64,000 bases of DNA from Tissierella simiarum (GCF_018917865.1 NZ_JAHLPM010000002.1:310001-374000); one strand, 5' to 3'; numbered from the stretch's first letter, positions 1-8,772 are shown. Notes: generated from the letters alone by a model not told the origin. Numbers and translations: made by a program.

Positions 1-1818
1 TTTTAATTCTTGCTGGAATACTATTTCTTCAAATAAACAATCTTTATATTGCCTACTCTTTTCTAGAAGATAACATACTTCATAGTCTTTACCATCTTCA
101 CGTGGTATATATATTTGATTCATATTTCTCGGATCGTAAACTATATCAATCCATCTATTTTTTGGATTTATAAACCATTGCTCTTCTACTGCTTTCTTAG
201 AACTATAGTATAAGTCTTTAAATTTAAATCCTGCTCTTGACACACTAGCTTTTCCCTTAGGTAGTATATTAAGCCTCATAATATCCCTATCTACTAGTCT
301 AAGTCGCCCCTTTTTATTTTCAATTCCCCAGTTCCATAAATTAATAGGTGTTGGAGTCAATTCATCTGATATCATCTCTTTATCCATAGGATAATCTACC
401 TTTATTTTATGATTGTGATGTAAGACCATTTTTATATATATTTGAGTAAATTCTTCTAAAGTAAGTGTTGCATCTAATCTATAATCTCTATCTCCTCTCT
501 CCCTATATTCTTTTTGGATAGCACCTGGGGCCTTATGCTTTATCTTTTCATTTGTTGTTCTAAAGCTTCTTTCAACAATTCCCTTTAAATCTCCACGATA
601 AGGCGATGTGTTCTCTATTTTTATATTCAAGTTATTTATCAAATTTTCAACTGAATATCCTTCAAATTCACCTCTATCCGCTATTATTATCTCTGGCAAA
701 TAATGTGATGGCCATTGTTCTTTTGTTATTTCAATTCCATATTTCATACAAAATTCAACTTTATCGGTAATCATATTATCTAATGCCATCATAGCTCCAA
801 GCCAAGAAGGTCCTTCTAATCCTACATATATACCTGTAATCATTCTTGAATATACATCTATAATTGCATATAGAATAGGTCTTCCTATAATCCTATTCCT
901 ATTAAGTGAGCTTACTATATATATATCTGCTATTGTTGCATCTACTTGAAATCTAGTTCCCGGTCCATCTGTTTCTATTGTAGAATTACTTAAAATTGGC
1001 CTATATTTCAAATTAAATTCTTTATCACTTATTCTAAATGAAATGTCCTTCTCTATATTTTCTGTTTTTTTGAACCAATAATAAAATTGTTGATAACTTG
1101 GTATTCTTGACTTATCCCAAACTTTGTATCTAATTTCTCCATCTTCATAATATTTCTCTGAAAAAAATTTTCTAAGAATTAAATTATAAGTTTCAGTTAG
1201 ACTTAGGTTATCTTTTTTTCTATAAAATCTATTTATTGATACTTCAAATATTTTTTTTATATCTTCTGTTACATTTATTCCTTGAATAGTTTCTCCATTA
1301 TAATTAGTTTTTCTAGATCTTCCTATTTTGCTATCCAAACTCAATGTTTTACTTTTTCCTTTTCCACCTGAATTCATATAATCAGGAAGAAGAGCATTTT
1401 TATTCATCCCTCTTTGCCAAAACCTAGTAAATATTCTTTTAACACTGCTAATGGTTACGTTATTTTCTATTGATATTTCTTCTAATAATTTTTGTCTACC
1501 CCTAGTTTCTACTAGTTTTTCTTTATATTCATTCCAGTATTTATCTACTATTATCCATTGAAAGTCTCTTTTTTCCTTCTGAATTGGTGAAATTCTTTCT
1601 TCATCTATGGTCTGTGAAAATGGCTCTGGTATCTTTATCAATATATTATTATTTATCTCAGATTCTATTTTTTCTATCATTTCTTTCTTAGGCATAGATA
1701 CTCCTAATTCTAGGGTAACATAATATAAATACTTATACTCACTATCAATATTTATTATTCTAATTCTTTCTCCATCACTTTTATCCATGTATTGGAAAAC
1801 CATATTTTCAAGTATCAT
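1..1818 (-). CDS. tnsB: TnsB-like DDE transposase, C-terminus outside window
   Basis: Open frame running off the left edge, at least 606 codons. It starts at an ATG that overlaps the tnsA stop as ATGA, so translation is probably coupled. I read an RNase H-fold DDE triad: Asp in FQVDAT (about residue 293), Asp in ADRGEFEG (about 381) and Glu in GIVERSF (about 416). The spacings of 88 and 35 residues equal those of Tn7 TnsB (D273, D361, E396). The N-terminal part should hold the helix-turn-helix domains that bind the 20-bp end repeats. The protein joins the 3' transposon ends to target DNA; TnsA makes the partner 5' cuts. The gene looks intact over the visible part. Confidence 0.93.
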   Translation of the reverse strand, partial: MILENMVFQYMDKSDGERIRIINIDSEYKYLYYVTLELGVSMPKKEMIEKIESEINNNILIKIPEPFSQTIDEERISPIQKEKRDFQWIIVDKYWNEYKEKLVETRGRQKLLEEISIENNVTISSVKRIFTRFWQRGMNKNALLPDYMNSGGKGKSKTLSLDSKIGRSRKTNYNGETIQGINVTEDIKKIFEVSINRFYRKKDNLSLTETYNLILRKFFSEKYYEDGEIRYKVWDKSRIPSYQQFYYWFKKTENIEKDISFRISDKEFNLKYRPILSNSTIETDGPGTRFQVDATIADIYIVSSLNRNRIIGRPILYAIIDVYSRMITGIYVGLEGPSWLGAMMALDNMITDKVEFCMKYGIEITKEQWPSHYLPEIIIADRGEFEGYSVENLINNLNIKIENTSPYRGDLKGIVERSFRTTNEKIKHKAPGAIQKEYRERGDRDYRLDATLTLEEFTQIYIKMVLHHNHKIKVDYPMDKEMISDELTPTPINLWNWGIENKKGRLRLVDRDIMRLNILPKGKASVSRAGFKFKDLYYSSKKAVEEQWFINPKNRWIDIVYDPRNMNQIYIPREDGKDYEVCYLLEKSRQYKDCLFEEIVFQQELK

Positions 1819-2663
1819 GATATCTCCCACTTCTTATCAAGTTCTTCAGATACAAGATTTACTTTTATTCTTTTATTTATATCCATAGGAGTGTATAAAT
1901 CAATTTGTATTACTTTTCTCATCAACATATATTTGAATAAAGAGATCCCTGTTCCTTTTTGTAAAAATAAATCATCATCAAACTTATTAGATATTTCTCT
2001 TATACTTACAGTTCCATCAATCACTCTTTTAATATACTCAATAGCCAAATCTTCTACATCATGTTTCTCCATATTTTTGAAAGAATCTATGGCTCGTAAA
2101 TCATAATACGTGTGAATGTAACTTATATTTTGAACTAAATCCTTATTTATTTCTTCTTCTGTAACAATTCCCCAATCGACTCCTTGTTTCTCCCAATATC
2201 TTCTTTCTATTTCAAACTTCTCCAATACTCTTTTATTATTTAAATCATCTTTTAGTTTAATTGTTCTAGCAATATCTATATCTTTTCCGTTTCTATTTAC
2301 AGTTACTAAAAAATCTGTAGTCATCACTATAGCTTCATTAGTTATTGGATCTGTAGGATGTTTTATTCCTAATTCTTTTGCTATTAATACTGTTTCTTCT
2401 AATGGAAGTAAAGGAAACTGCTCCCTAATATCAATTACTATATCGGAATATTCTAGTATATAAAAATAGTTCCTTTCTAAATCTGAAAGAAACTCATGCT
2501 GCCTATTAGTTTTTATTCCTTTTAATCTAGTTGCTCTTCCTCTTGAAGGCACGTCTTGTATTAGAATCCAAGGTTTATAATTCTCTCCTATGCCTTGACC
2601 CCTACCTTCTTTTATTAATTTTTCAATTACTTTCTCATTTGTAATCCTTTTTCTTTTGGCCAT
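1815..2663 (-). CDS. tnsA: TnsA-like endonuclease subunit of a Tn7-type transposase
   Basis: About 282 residues, close to Tn7 TnsA (273). The start chosen is the ATG giving MAKRKR, which has an AGGTGG ribosome site six bases upstream; an upstream in-frame start at 2696 lies inside a hairpin and has no ribosome site. The restriction-enzyme-like core is visible: an acidic residue in YILEYSD, Asp in TTDFLV and Lys in RTIKLKDD. The C-terminal half should be the winged-helix part that contacts TnsC. TnsA cuts the 5' ends so the element moves by cut-and-paste. It is directly followed by tnsB with a 4-bp overlap. The presence of TnsA separates this element from Tn5053/Mu-type relatives. Confidence 0.92.
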   Translation of the reverse strand: MAKRKRITNEKVIEKLIKEGRGQGIGENYKPWILIQDVPSRGRATRLKGIKTNRQHEFLSDLERNYFYILEYSDIVIDIREQFPLLPLEETVLIAKELGIKHPTDPITNEAIVMTTDFLVTVNRNGKDIDIARTIKLKDDLNNKRVLEKFEIERRYWEKQGVDWGIVTEEEINKDLVQNISYIHTYYDLRAIDSFKNMEKHDVEDLAIEYIKRVIDGTVSIREISNKFDDDLFLQKGTGISLFKYMLMRKVIQIDLYTPMDINKRIKVNLVSEELDKKWEIS

Positions 2664-2665
2664 AA

Positions 2666-2710
2666 AAAACCACCTCTTTGTGATATATGTCACCACAAAG
2701 AGGTGGTTTT
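2666..2710 (-). promoter_or_regulatory. Long hairpin masking the tnsA ribosome binding site, possible terminator
   Basis: A perfect 17-bp inverted repeat (2666-2682 with 2694-2710, 11-base loop) lies immediately before the tnsA start. In RNA read through from glmS, the AGGUGG ribosome site of tnsA is in the 3' arm and base-pairs with CCACCU in the other arm. The arm is followed by a run of U, so it can also act as an intrinsic terminator for glmS. Either way it would keep tnsA silent when transcription enters from outside. Structure is directly visible; the regulatory role is inferred from similar devices in other transposons. Confidence 0.75.
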
Positions 2711-2790
2711 AATTCAAACTTTTTTAAAAAAGTCCAATCTTTTTTCAAAAAGTTCAATCTTTTTTACAATAGTTCAAACTTTTTTATAAA
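2711..2790. repeat. Four phased 20-bp repeats, probable TnsB binding sites of the right end
   Basis: Four head-to-tail 20-bp units at 2711-2730, 2731-2750, 2751-2770 and 2771-2790 share the pattern AAAAAAGNTTGRAYTNTTNN on the minus strand, with no spacer between them. Tn7 right ends carry four overlapping TnsB sites in a block of similar size, so the number and layout match. The strict 20-bp phasing is tighter than the 22-bp sites of Tn7. Confidence 0.85.
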
Positions 2791-2796
2791 CTCACA

Positions 2797-2820
2797 ATAA
2801 TAACAACTATTTTCCCTACC
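2797..2820. other. attTn7-equivalent spacer between glmS stop and transposon end
   Basis: Twenty-four bases between the probable transposon terminus and the glmS stop codon. One 5-bp copy of the target duplication, perhaps ATAAT at 2797-2801, should lie here with its partner beyond the left end of the element outside the window. Confidence 0.6.
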
Positions 2821-4647
2821 TTATTCTACCGTTACACTTTTCGCTAAGTTCTTAGGCTTATCAATATCACAGCCTCTTTCTAAAGCTACATAGTACGCTA
2901 GTAGCTGTAAAGGTACTACTGCTAAAATTCCTGCTAATTTATCTAATATCTTTGGAATATAGATTACCTTATCTACCGATTTTTCTATTTCTTCATTACC
3001 TTCTTTAGCTAAGGCTACTACATATGCTCCCCTAGCTTTTACTTCTTTAATATTACTTAGCATTTTATCAAATAGATTATCTTGAGTAGCCAACGCAATT
3101 ACAGGAGTATCCTTTTCAATTAAAGCTAAGGTTCCATGTTTAAGTTCTCCTGCTGCCATAGCTTCTGAATGAATATAGGTTACTTCCTTTAACTTAAGAG
3201 ATCCTTCTCTAGCTACATCATAATCTATACCCCTACCAATAAAGAATAAATTAGTAGATTTACATATATGGTTTGAAACTTCTTTTATATCTTCAACATC
3301 TTTAAAAATTTCTTCTACTAGCCCAGAAACCTTTTTTAATTCTTTCAATATGTTCCCTAAAGATTCCTCATCTATAGTTCCTCTTTTAACAGCTATGTCT
3401 AAAGCCACTAAAGCTAAGGCTGCTACTTGAGTAGTATAAGCTTTCGTTGATGCTACAGCTATTTCTGGTCCAGCCCAAGTATAAAGGACATGATCTGCTT
3501 CTCTGGATACGGAACTTCCTACTACATTGGTTATGGCTATTACCTTAGCATTCCTTTCCTTTCCAAGTCTTAAAGCTGCTAAAGTATCTGCTGTTTCCCC
3601 AGATTGGCTTACTACAATCATTAGAGTTCTATCATCTATAAATGGATTACTATATCTAAATTCAGAGGCTACATCAACCATTACAGGAACCTTAGCATAC
3701 TCTTCAATAAAAGATTTTCCAAGAAGTCCTGCATGGTATGCCGTACCACAAGCAACAATATAAACCTTATCTATATTATTTAGATACTCTCTACTTAAAT
3801 TAACTTCATCAAGTTTAAGTTTTCCTTCTTTAATGATCCTTGGAGATAAAGTGTCTTTTATAGCCTTTGGCTGTTCATAGATTTCTTTTATCATAAAATG
3901 ATCATAACCCATTTTTTCAGCAGCTTCTACATCCCAAGTAACTTCATATATTTCCTTTTCTATAGATGTACCATCAGTTTTCATAATATCTATTTTATCT
4001 TTAGTAATAACAGCCATTTCTCTATCTTCTAAAATATATACTTTTCTTGTATATTTCAATATAGCAGGAATATCTGAGGCAATAAAGTTTTCTCCGTCTC
4101 CTAATCCTATTACTAAAGGACTATCCTTCCTTACTGCAATAAGAGAATCTGGATTATTTTTATCCAATATAGCTAATGCATAAGAACCTTCAACTTTATT
4201 TACTACTTTTTTTACTGCCTCTACCATATCGCCATCATAATATAAATCTAATAAATGAGGTAGTACTTCTGTATCCGTTTCTGATAAAAAGTTATATCCT
4301 TTTTCTTTAAGTTCATCTTTTAGTCTTGAAAAGTTTTCAATTATACCGTTGTGAACTACTGCTATAGTATGTTCACCATTTAAATGAGGATGTGAATTTA
4401 TATCTGAAGGTTCTCCATGAGTAGCCCATCTTGTATGTCCGATACCTATAGTCCCTTCTATAGAATTTTTTTCTAGGCTTTCTTTTAATACCTTCAATCT
4501 TCCTTTATATTTTCTAACTTCCATTTCATTTTTATTTAGAATAGCAATTCCTGCTGAATCATATCCTCTATATTCTAACTTTTCTAAGCCTTCCATTAAT
4601 ATATTTGCAGCCTTACCTTTTCCGATATATCCAACTATTCCACACAT
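2821..4647 (-). CDS. glmS: Glutamine--fructose-6-phosphate aminotransferase (isomerizing)
   Basis: A 608-residue protein of full family length. It makes glucosamine-6-phosphate from fructose-6-phosphate and glutamine, the first step to UDP-GlcNAc and the cell wall. The N-terminal glutaminase starts MCGIVGYIG, with Cys2 the nucleophile after Met removal; GIGHTRWATHG and the SETDTE segment are typical of the class II amidotransferase fold. Two SIS sugar isomerase domains follow (VSQSGETADT near residue 350 and a second near 470). The C-terminus ends KNLAKSVTVE, the conserved segment whose DNA is read by TnsD proteins. The leader carries the glmS ribozyme, and a Tn7-like element sits just downstream. 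Confidence 0.98.
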   Translation of the reverse strand: MCGIVGYIGKGKAANILMEGLEKLEYRGYDSAGIAILNKNEMEVRKYKGRLKVLKESLEKNSIEGTIGIGHTRWATHGEPSDINSHPHLNGEHTIAVVHNGIIENFSRLKDELKEKGYNFLSETDTEVLPHLLDLYYDGDMVEAVKKVVNKVEGSYALAILDKNNPDSLIAVRKDSPLVIGLGDGENFIASDIPAILKYTRKVYILEDREMAVITKDKIDIMKTDGTSIEKEIYEVTWDVEAAEKMGYDHFMIKEIYEQPKAIKDTLSPRIIKEGKLKLDEVNLSREYLNNIDKVYIVACGTAYHAGLLGKSFIEEYAKVPVMVDVASEFRYSNPFIDDRTLMIVVSQSGETADTLAALRLGKERNAKVIAITNVVGSSVSREADHVLYTWAGPEIAVASTKAYTTQVAALALVALDIAVKRGTIDEESLGNILKELKKVSGLVEEIFKDVEDIKEVSNHICKSTNLFFIGRGIDYDVAREGSLKLKEVTYIHSEAMAAGELKHGTLALIEKDTPVIALATQDNLFDKMLSNIKEVKARGAYVVALAKEGNEEIEKSVDKVIYIPKILDKLAGILAVVPLQLLAYYVALERGCDIDKPKNLAKSVTVE

Positions 4648-4674
4648 TCTATCACCTTCTATATTAAGTTCTTT

Positions 4675-4815
4675 ACTGCTTAAGCTAATTTTGTATCTAT
4701 AATTTCTTATAGACTTTGTATAGCTCTAAAGGTGGCAGTTCACCCCATGGCATCCGCCGAATCTTCGATAAACCATGTCCTCGTCAACTCTCTATATGAG
4801 TTCTGGCGCTTTTGT
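4675..4815 (-). ncRNA. glmS ribozyme (glucosamine-6-phosphate-activated self-cleaving leader)
   Basis: The leader of glmS contains the ribozyme hallmarks in order on the minus strand: AGCGCCAGAAC at 4810-4800, GTTGACGAGG, GGTTTATCGA, ATTCGGCGGATGCC and GGGTGAACTGCC. Cleavage is expected between the A at 4810 and the G at 4809. The 3' boundary is approximate because the P3/P4 part varies. When GlcN6P is abundant the RNA cuts itself and the message is degraded, giving feedback on glmS. Confidence 0.95.
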
Positions 4816-4917
4816 TTGTTTTTATTAATAAATTTTCTCTTTCAGATATCACCTCCATCTTATATTTTATCATTAACTCCCTTTAAATGTCATTAAAAAT
4901 TTAATCTAAACCAATAT

Positions 4918-4957
4918 ACAAAGGCTTCTATAGGTATCATCTCCACCTATGAAGCCT
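4918..4957 (-). terminator. Terminator after the metal ABC operon
   Basis: A stem AAAGGCTTCATAGG / CCTATAGAAGCCTTT with an 11-base loop lies just past the last permease gene. The rest of 4816-4917 is AT-rich leader upstream of the glmS ribozyme; I see no gene there. Confidence 0.7.
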
Positions 4958-4962
4958 TTTAT

Positions 4963-6102
4963 TTAATTACAACATGTTTTATTATCATTTATATTATAAA
5001 TAGAATTTGTTTTTAAATATTCCATACCTTTTTTATTGATCTTCAATAGATCTTTTTCAAATTCCACATATCCATCCTTAATTAATTGTTCTAAAACAGC
5101 CTTCAAAAACTTTTTATTCCATTTGAAATGCTCTATTATATTTTGAGGATTTAATTCTATTTCCTCTCTATCTGTATCTTCATGATTGAATAAATGAATT
5201 AATAAGGATAATTCTGCAAATTCATATTTTTGATTCCTTCTTCTTTGTATAATAGTTAGTAGACCTTTCTTTGGGCTAAATATGAATACAATAGCAAATA
5301 TAACTCCTGTCATCACAGATATGGATCCTGCAATAGATACATCAAGATAGAAGGCCATAAATATGCCTAAGATCCCGCTTAGGATTCCAAATATAACGCT
5401 CCATAGAATCATACTTCTCAAATCTTCCATTAGGAAATATGCCGTAGTAGGAGGTACTACAATTAAAGCTACAACCAATATAGTTCCTACAGCATTAAAA
5501 GCACCTACAGCTGTAATTGATACTAAACTCATTAAGGAATAATGTATAATTACAGGAGAAATACCCATGACTGCTGCTAAGGAAGCATCGAAAGTAACTA
5601 TCTTTAATTCCTTGTAAAATAATATGATGTAAATTAAATCTATTAAGAAAACCACTCCCATAACATAGAGGGATTTTGCCCCTAAATCCACTCCGTTTAC
5701 AATAAATCTATCAAAAGGAGCAAACGCTAACTCTCCCAGCAAGACTGCATCTACATCTAAATGTACGCTTCCTGCATACATACTGATCATTATTATTCCT
5801 ATACTAAATAAAAAAGGAAAAATAATGCCAATAGAAGAATCTTCACTAACTAAATTAGTTTTCTGCAACATTTCTACTAAAAACACTGTAATAACCCCTG
5901 TAAATGCAGCACCAATAATCAATAGAGGAGAAGATAAGTCTTGAGTGATAAAGAAAGCAATCACAATTCCTAATAATATTGTATGACCTATAGCATCGCT
6001 CATCATAGCCATCTTTCTTAATATAAGAAAACTACCCACTAATGCACAGGATGCGGCTGTTAAAATTCCTATTACCAATATTTCTACTTGGGCTGTTGTC
6101 AT
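4963..6102 (-). CDS. Metal ABC transporter permease with C-terminal winged-helix extension
   Basis: A 379-residue ABC-3 family permease for Mn2+, Fe2+ or Zn2+. Residues 1 to about 275 form the hydrophobic channel with eight to nine membrane segments; the motif GHTILLGI near residue 35 matches the cytoplasmic coupling region of this family. Residues from about 285 to 379 are soluble and charged (LLIHLFNHEDTDREE, LEQLIKDGYVEFEKD, KINKKGMEYL), looking like a winged-helix DNA-binding or metal-sensing domain. Such tails are known in some Bacilli and Clostridia Mn permeases, role unclear. The start has a GGAGGGG ribosome site. It is the last gene of the four-gene operon. Confidence 0.9.
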   Translation of the reverse strand: MTTAQVEILVIGILTAASCALVGSFLILRKMAMMSDAIGHTILLGIVIAFFITQDLSSPLLIIGAAFTGVITVFLVEMLQKTNLVSEDSSIGIIFPFLFSIGIIMISMYAGSVHLDVDAVLLGELAFAPFDRFIVNGVDLGAKSLYVMGVVFLIDLIYIILFYKELKIVTFDASLAAVMGISPVIIHYSLMSLVSITAVGAFNAVGTILVVALIVVPPTTAYFLMEDLRSMILWSVIFGILSGILGIFMAFYLDVSIAGSISVMTGVIFAIVFIFSPKKGLLTIIQRRRNQKYEFAELSLLIHLFNHEDTDREEIELNPQNIIEHFKWNKKFLKAVLEQLIKDGYVEFEKDLLKINKKGMEYLKTNSIYNINDNKTCCN

Positions 6103-6118
6103 TAAATCACCCCTCCCT

Positions 6119-7048
6119 TTATTTTCTATCTTCTGCTAATAATACATAATTGTTTATATTTTCTTCATTTTTTCTATCCCTAATTATTTTCCAAATTGTA
6201 CCTCTATTTGGTGCAAATAGAATTGATATAAATGTTATAGCGCTCATAACCACTACAATAATAGGTCCTGTAGGCATCTTAGGAACAAAAAAGCTTATTA
6301 AAGTCCCAGTAATTCCAGAAATGGAACCGAATAAAGCAGAAAGTATCATCATTAACCATAACTTATCCGTCCATTGTCTTGCAGCTACTGCTGGAGCAAT
6401 TATCATGGAGCTCATTAATATTACCCCTACAGTTTGAAGTCCCATTACTATAGACACTACCAATAATCCTGTTAATAAAAAGTCCAACTTTTTAATAGGA
6501 AATCCTAAACTGGCACCAAATTCACTATTGAAACACAATAGCTTAAATTCCTTCCATAATAAAGATGTAATAAATACAACTAGTAATCCTACAATAGCCA
6601 TTATTTTAACATCAAATTTTAATAGGGTAGAAGCCTGCCCGAATAAGAATCTTTCTAACCCTGCTTGATTGGCATTAGGAATTTTTTGAATATAAGTAAG
6701 TAATACTAATCCAAGTCCAAAAAAAACTGATAAAACCATTCCCAATGAACTATCGTATTTTATTTTGGAAACATTGGTAATATACATGATTACCGAGCTA
6801 GCAATTATTCCTGAGATTAAAGCACCAATAAGGAAAAGAGAAGTTTCCTTAGTGCCTGTAATAAGAAATATTATACATATACCGGGGAGAGCAGCATGGG
6901 AAACTGCATCCCCTATTAGACTCTGCTTTCTCAATACTGCATAAGTTCCTAATACTCCACTAATGATTCCAAAAATAGCAGAACCTAATCCTACTGTAAT
7001 AAGAGTATGGTCTAATAAAATATCATATAAAAAGTTCAAAGTCTTCAC
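6119..7048 (-). CDS. Metal ABC transporter permease (ABC-3 family)
   Basis: A 309-residue membrane protein of the MntC/ZnuB/SitC type, paired with the adjacent permease to form the channel. The segment SLIGDAVSHAALPGI near residue 44 is the family's coupling motif. The start is a GTG at 7048, or possibly TTG a few codons later; the AAGGGGTG site suits either. Sixteen bases separate it from the downstream permease, so they are co-transcribed. Confidence 0.9.
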   Translation of the reverse strand: MKTLNFLYDILLDHTLITVGLGSAIFGIISGVLGTYAVLRKQSLIGDAVSHAALPGICIIFLITGTKETSLFLIGALISGIIASSVIMYITNVSKIKYDSSLGMVLSVFFGLGLVLLTYIQKIPNANQAGLERFLFGQASTLLKFDVKIMAIVGLLVVFITSLLWKEFKLLCFNSEFGASLGFPIKKLDFLLTGLLVVSIVMGLQTVGVILMSSMIIAPAVAARQWTDKLWLMMILSALFGSISGITGTLISFFVPKMPTGPIIVVVMSAITFISILFAPNRGTIWKIIRDRKNEENINNYVLLAEDRK

Positions 7049-7073
7049 CCCTTCCCAACGTTACCATTAAACT

Positions 7074-7790
7074 TTAATTTCTAGTAATATAAGTTTTTCT
7101 AATATTTTCATCAGTAAACACATCTTCTACAGGTCCTACTCCAAGTATTTGCATATTAAGAAGAGTAACCCAGTCAAAATATTTAGGTACAGTTTGTAAA
7201 TCATGATGTACTACTACTACTGTTTTTCCATTAGAACGTAGGTCTTTCAACAATCCTATAATGGCTTCTTCTGTTTTTGCATCTACTCCTTGAAAAGGTT
7301 CATCCATAAAATAAATTTCTGCATCTTGAACTAATGCTCTAGCTAAGAACACCCTTTGCTGCTGCCCACCAGATAATTGGCTAATTTGCCTTTTAGCAAA
7401 TTCTGTCATCCCTACCTTCTCTATAGCTTCCATAGTAAGTTCTTTATCTATCTTTTCTGGTCTTTTAAACCATCCTAGATTACCATACCTTCCCATCATT
7501 ACAACATCAAAAACATTTGTAGGAAAGTCCCAATCCACAGAACCCCTTTGAGGTACATACGCTATTCTTTTTAACTCCTTTTCATAAGGATTACCCCAAA
7601 AAGATATTCTTCCTGCTACAGGCTTTATTAGATTTAACATAGTTTTAATAAGGGTTGATTTCCCTGCTCCATTGGGACCAACTATTGCCATTAAAGTTCC
7701 TGATGGAATTTCTAAGTCAATATCCCATAATACAGGTTTTTTTTCATAGGCTACTGTTAGATCTTCGACTTTTATTATATAATCTTCCAT
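7074..7790 (-). CDS. Metal ABC transporter ATP-binding protein
   Basis: A 238-residue ATPase with Walker A GPNGAGKST (about residue 38), signature LSGGQQQR (about 139), Walker B IYFMDEPF and switch His in VVHHDL. Length and the context fit MntB/ZnuC/SitB. It powers the two permeases encoded downstream. The AGGGGG ribosome site lies a few bases before the ATG. Confidence 0.95.
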   Translation of the reverse strand: MEDYIIKVEDLTVAYEKKPVLWDIDLEIPSGTLMAIVGPNGAGKSTLIKTMLNLIKPVAGRISFWGNPYEKELKRIAYVPQRGSVDWDFPTNVFDVVMMGRYGNLGWFKRPEKIDKELTMEAIEKVGMTEFAKRQISQLSGGQQQRVFLARALVQDAEIYFMDEPFQGVDAKTEEAIIGLLKDLRSNGKTVVVVHHDLQTVPKYFDWVTLLNMQILGVGPVEDVFTDENIRKTYITRN

Positions 7791-7801
7791 TTTAATACCC
7801 C

Positions 7802-8740
7802 CTATTCAATAAAAGAATTAACTATAGTATCTATATTATGCTTAATAGTCCCCTCATAAGTACCAGCTTCTGTATTCGGTTCTCCTAAAGAATCAGAGAA
7901 AAGTTCTCCTCCAATTTCTACATTAAATCCCCTAGCCTTTACTGCTTCCTGTAAAGCTTCAATATTTTTTCTTGGTACAGAAGATTCTATAAATATAGCT
8001 GGAATCTTTTTTTCTACAATAAAATCTGCTAATTCTTTAACGTTAGATGTGCCTGCTTCTGAAGCTGTACTTATTCCCTGTAATCCTTTTACTTCAAATT
8101 TATATGCTCTTCCAAAATAACTAAACGCATCGTGAGCTGTTACCAGTATTCTTGATTCTTCTGGAATTTTTTCTATTTCATTTACTACATATTGATCAAG
8201 ATTCTTCAATCTTTCTATGTAGTTTTTAGCGTTTTCTTCATAATAATCTTTATGTTCATTATCTAATTCTATTAAAGATTCTTTTACGGTTTCTACGGCT
8301 TTCATCCATAAAGATACATCAAACCAAATATGAGGATCATAATTTCCTTCAAAATCTTCTGATTGAATTAAATCAGAAATATCTATATCTTTAGCTACAG
8401 CTACAGTCTTTATATTAGTCTTTTCTAAGTCTTCCAAAAGATCTCCCATTTTACCTTCTAGATGAATCCCATTGTAAAAAATAATGTTAGCATTTTGCAT
8501 TTTAGTTACATCTCCTGCACTAGCCTTATATAAATGTGGATCAATACCAGGACCCATTAATCCTTGAACTTCTACATGTTCCCCACCTATAGTATTTACT
8601 AAATCTGCTATCATAGTGGTAGTAGCAACAACTTTATATTTATTTGAGTATTCTTCTGTATTTTGATTTACATTATTACATCCTGTTAAAATCAGCATAA
8701 ATAAACTTAATGCTGTGAGAAATCCTACATAGCGTTTCAT
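7802..8740 (-). CDS. Metal-binding lipoprotein of an ABC importer (ZnuA/MntA/TroA family)
   Basis: Cluster 9 (TroA-like) solute-binding protein, about 312 residues from the chosen ATG. This start begins the signal peptide MKRYVGFLTALSL and has a GGGGGAAAA ribosome site; the longer reading upstream would spoil the signal. The lipobox is LTGC. Metal ligands can be seen in order: His in IDPHLYK, His in NYDPHIWFD, His/Asp in VTAHDAFSYFG, and the late acidic residue in IFIESS. His-His-Asp/Glu sets bind Mn, Zn or Fe. No His-rich loop typical of many ZnuA proteins is present, favouring Mn2+ or Fe2+. First gene of the operon, behind a Fur-type box. Confidence 0.92.
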   Translation of the reverse strand: MKRYVGFLTALSLFMLILTGCNNVNQNTEEYSNKYKVVATTTMIADLVNTIGGEHVEVQGLMGPGIDPHLYKASAGDVTKMQNANIIFYNGIHLEGKMGDLLEDLEKTNIKTVAVAKDIDISDLIQSEDFEGNYDPHIWFDVSLWMKAVETVKESLIELDNEHKDYYEENAKNYIERLKNLDQYVVNEIEKIPEESRILVTAHDAFSYFGRAYKFEVKGLQGISTASEAGTSNVKELADFIVEKKIPAIFIESSVPRKNIEALQEAVKARGFNVEIGGELFSDSLGEPNTEAGTYEGTIKHNIDTIVNSFIE

Positions 8741-8772
8741 TCTTTTTTCCCCCTTTGAAATAATAAACGTAC

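Larger units (their letters stand above)
1..2796 (-). mobile_element. Right-end part of a Tn7-like transposon inserted downstream of glmS
   Basis: This segment holds tnsB (cut by the window edge), tnsA, and a repeat-rich right end facing the 3' end of glmS. In classical Tn7 the right end lies next to glmS and tnsA is the first gene inside it, transcribed in the same direction as glmS; exactly that layout is seen here. The probable terminus is the ACA at 2794-2796 (TGTGAG read inward), 24 bp from the glmS stop codon, close to the roughly 25 bp spacing known for attTn7. An alternative terminus is the ACA ending at 2805. The left end, tnsC, any target selector (TnsD/TniQ) and any cargo lie beyond position 1. 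Confidence 0.9.

Noticed and set aside
2664-2696. Longer TnsA with an 11-residue N-terminal addition
   Set aside because: The extra codons fall in the loop and 3' arm of the hairpin and lack a ribosome site.
2711-2790. CRISPR-like short repeats
   Set aside because: Units are contiguous without spacers and sit at a Tn7-type end, so they are transposase binding sites.
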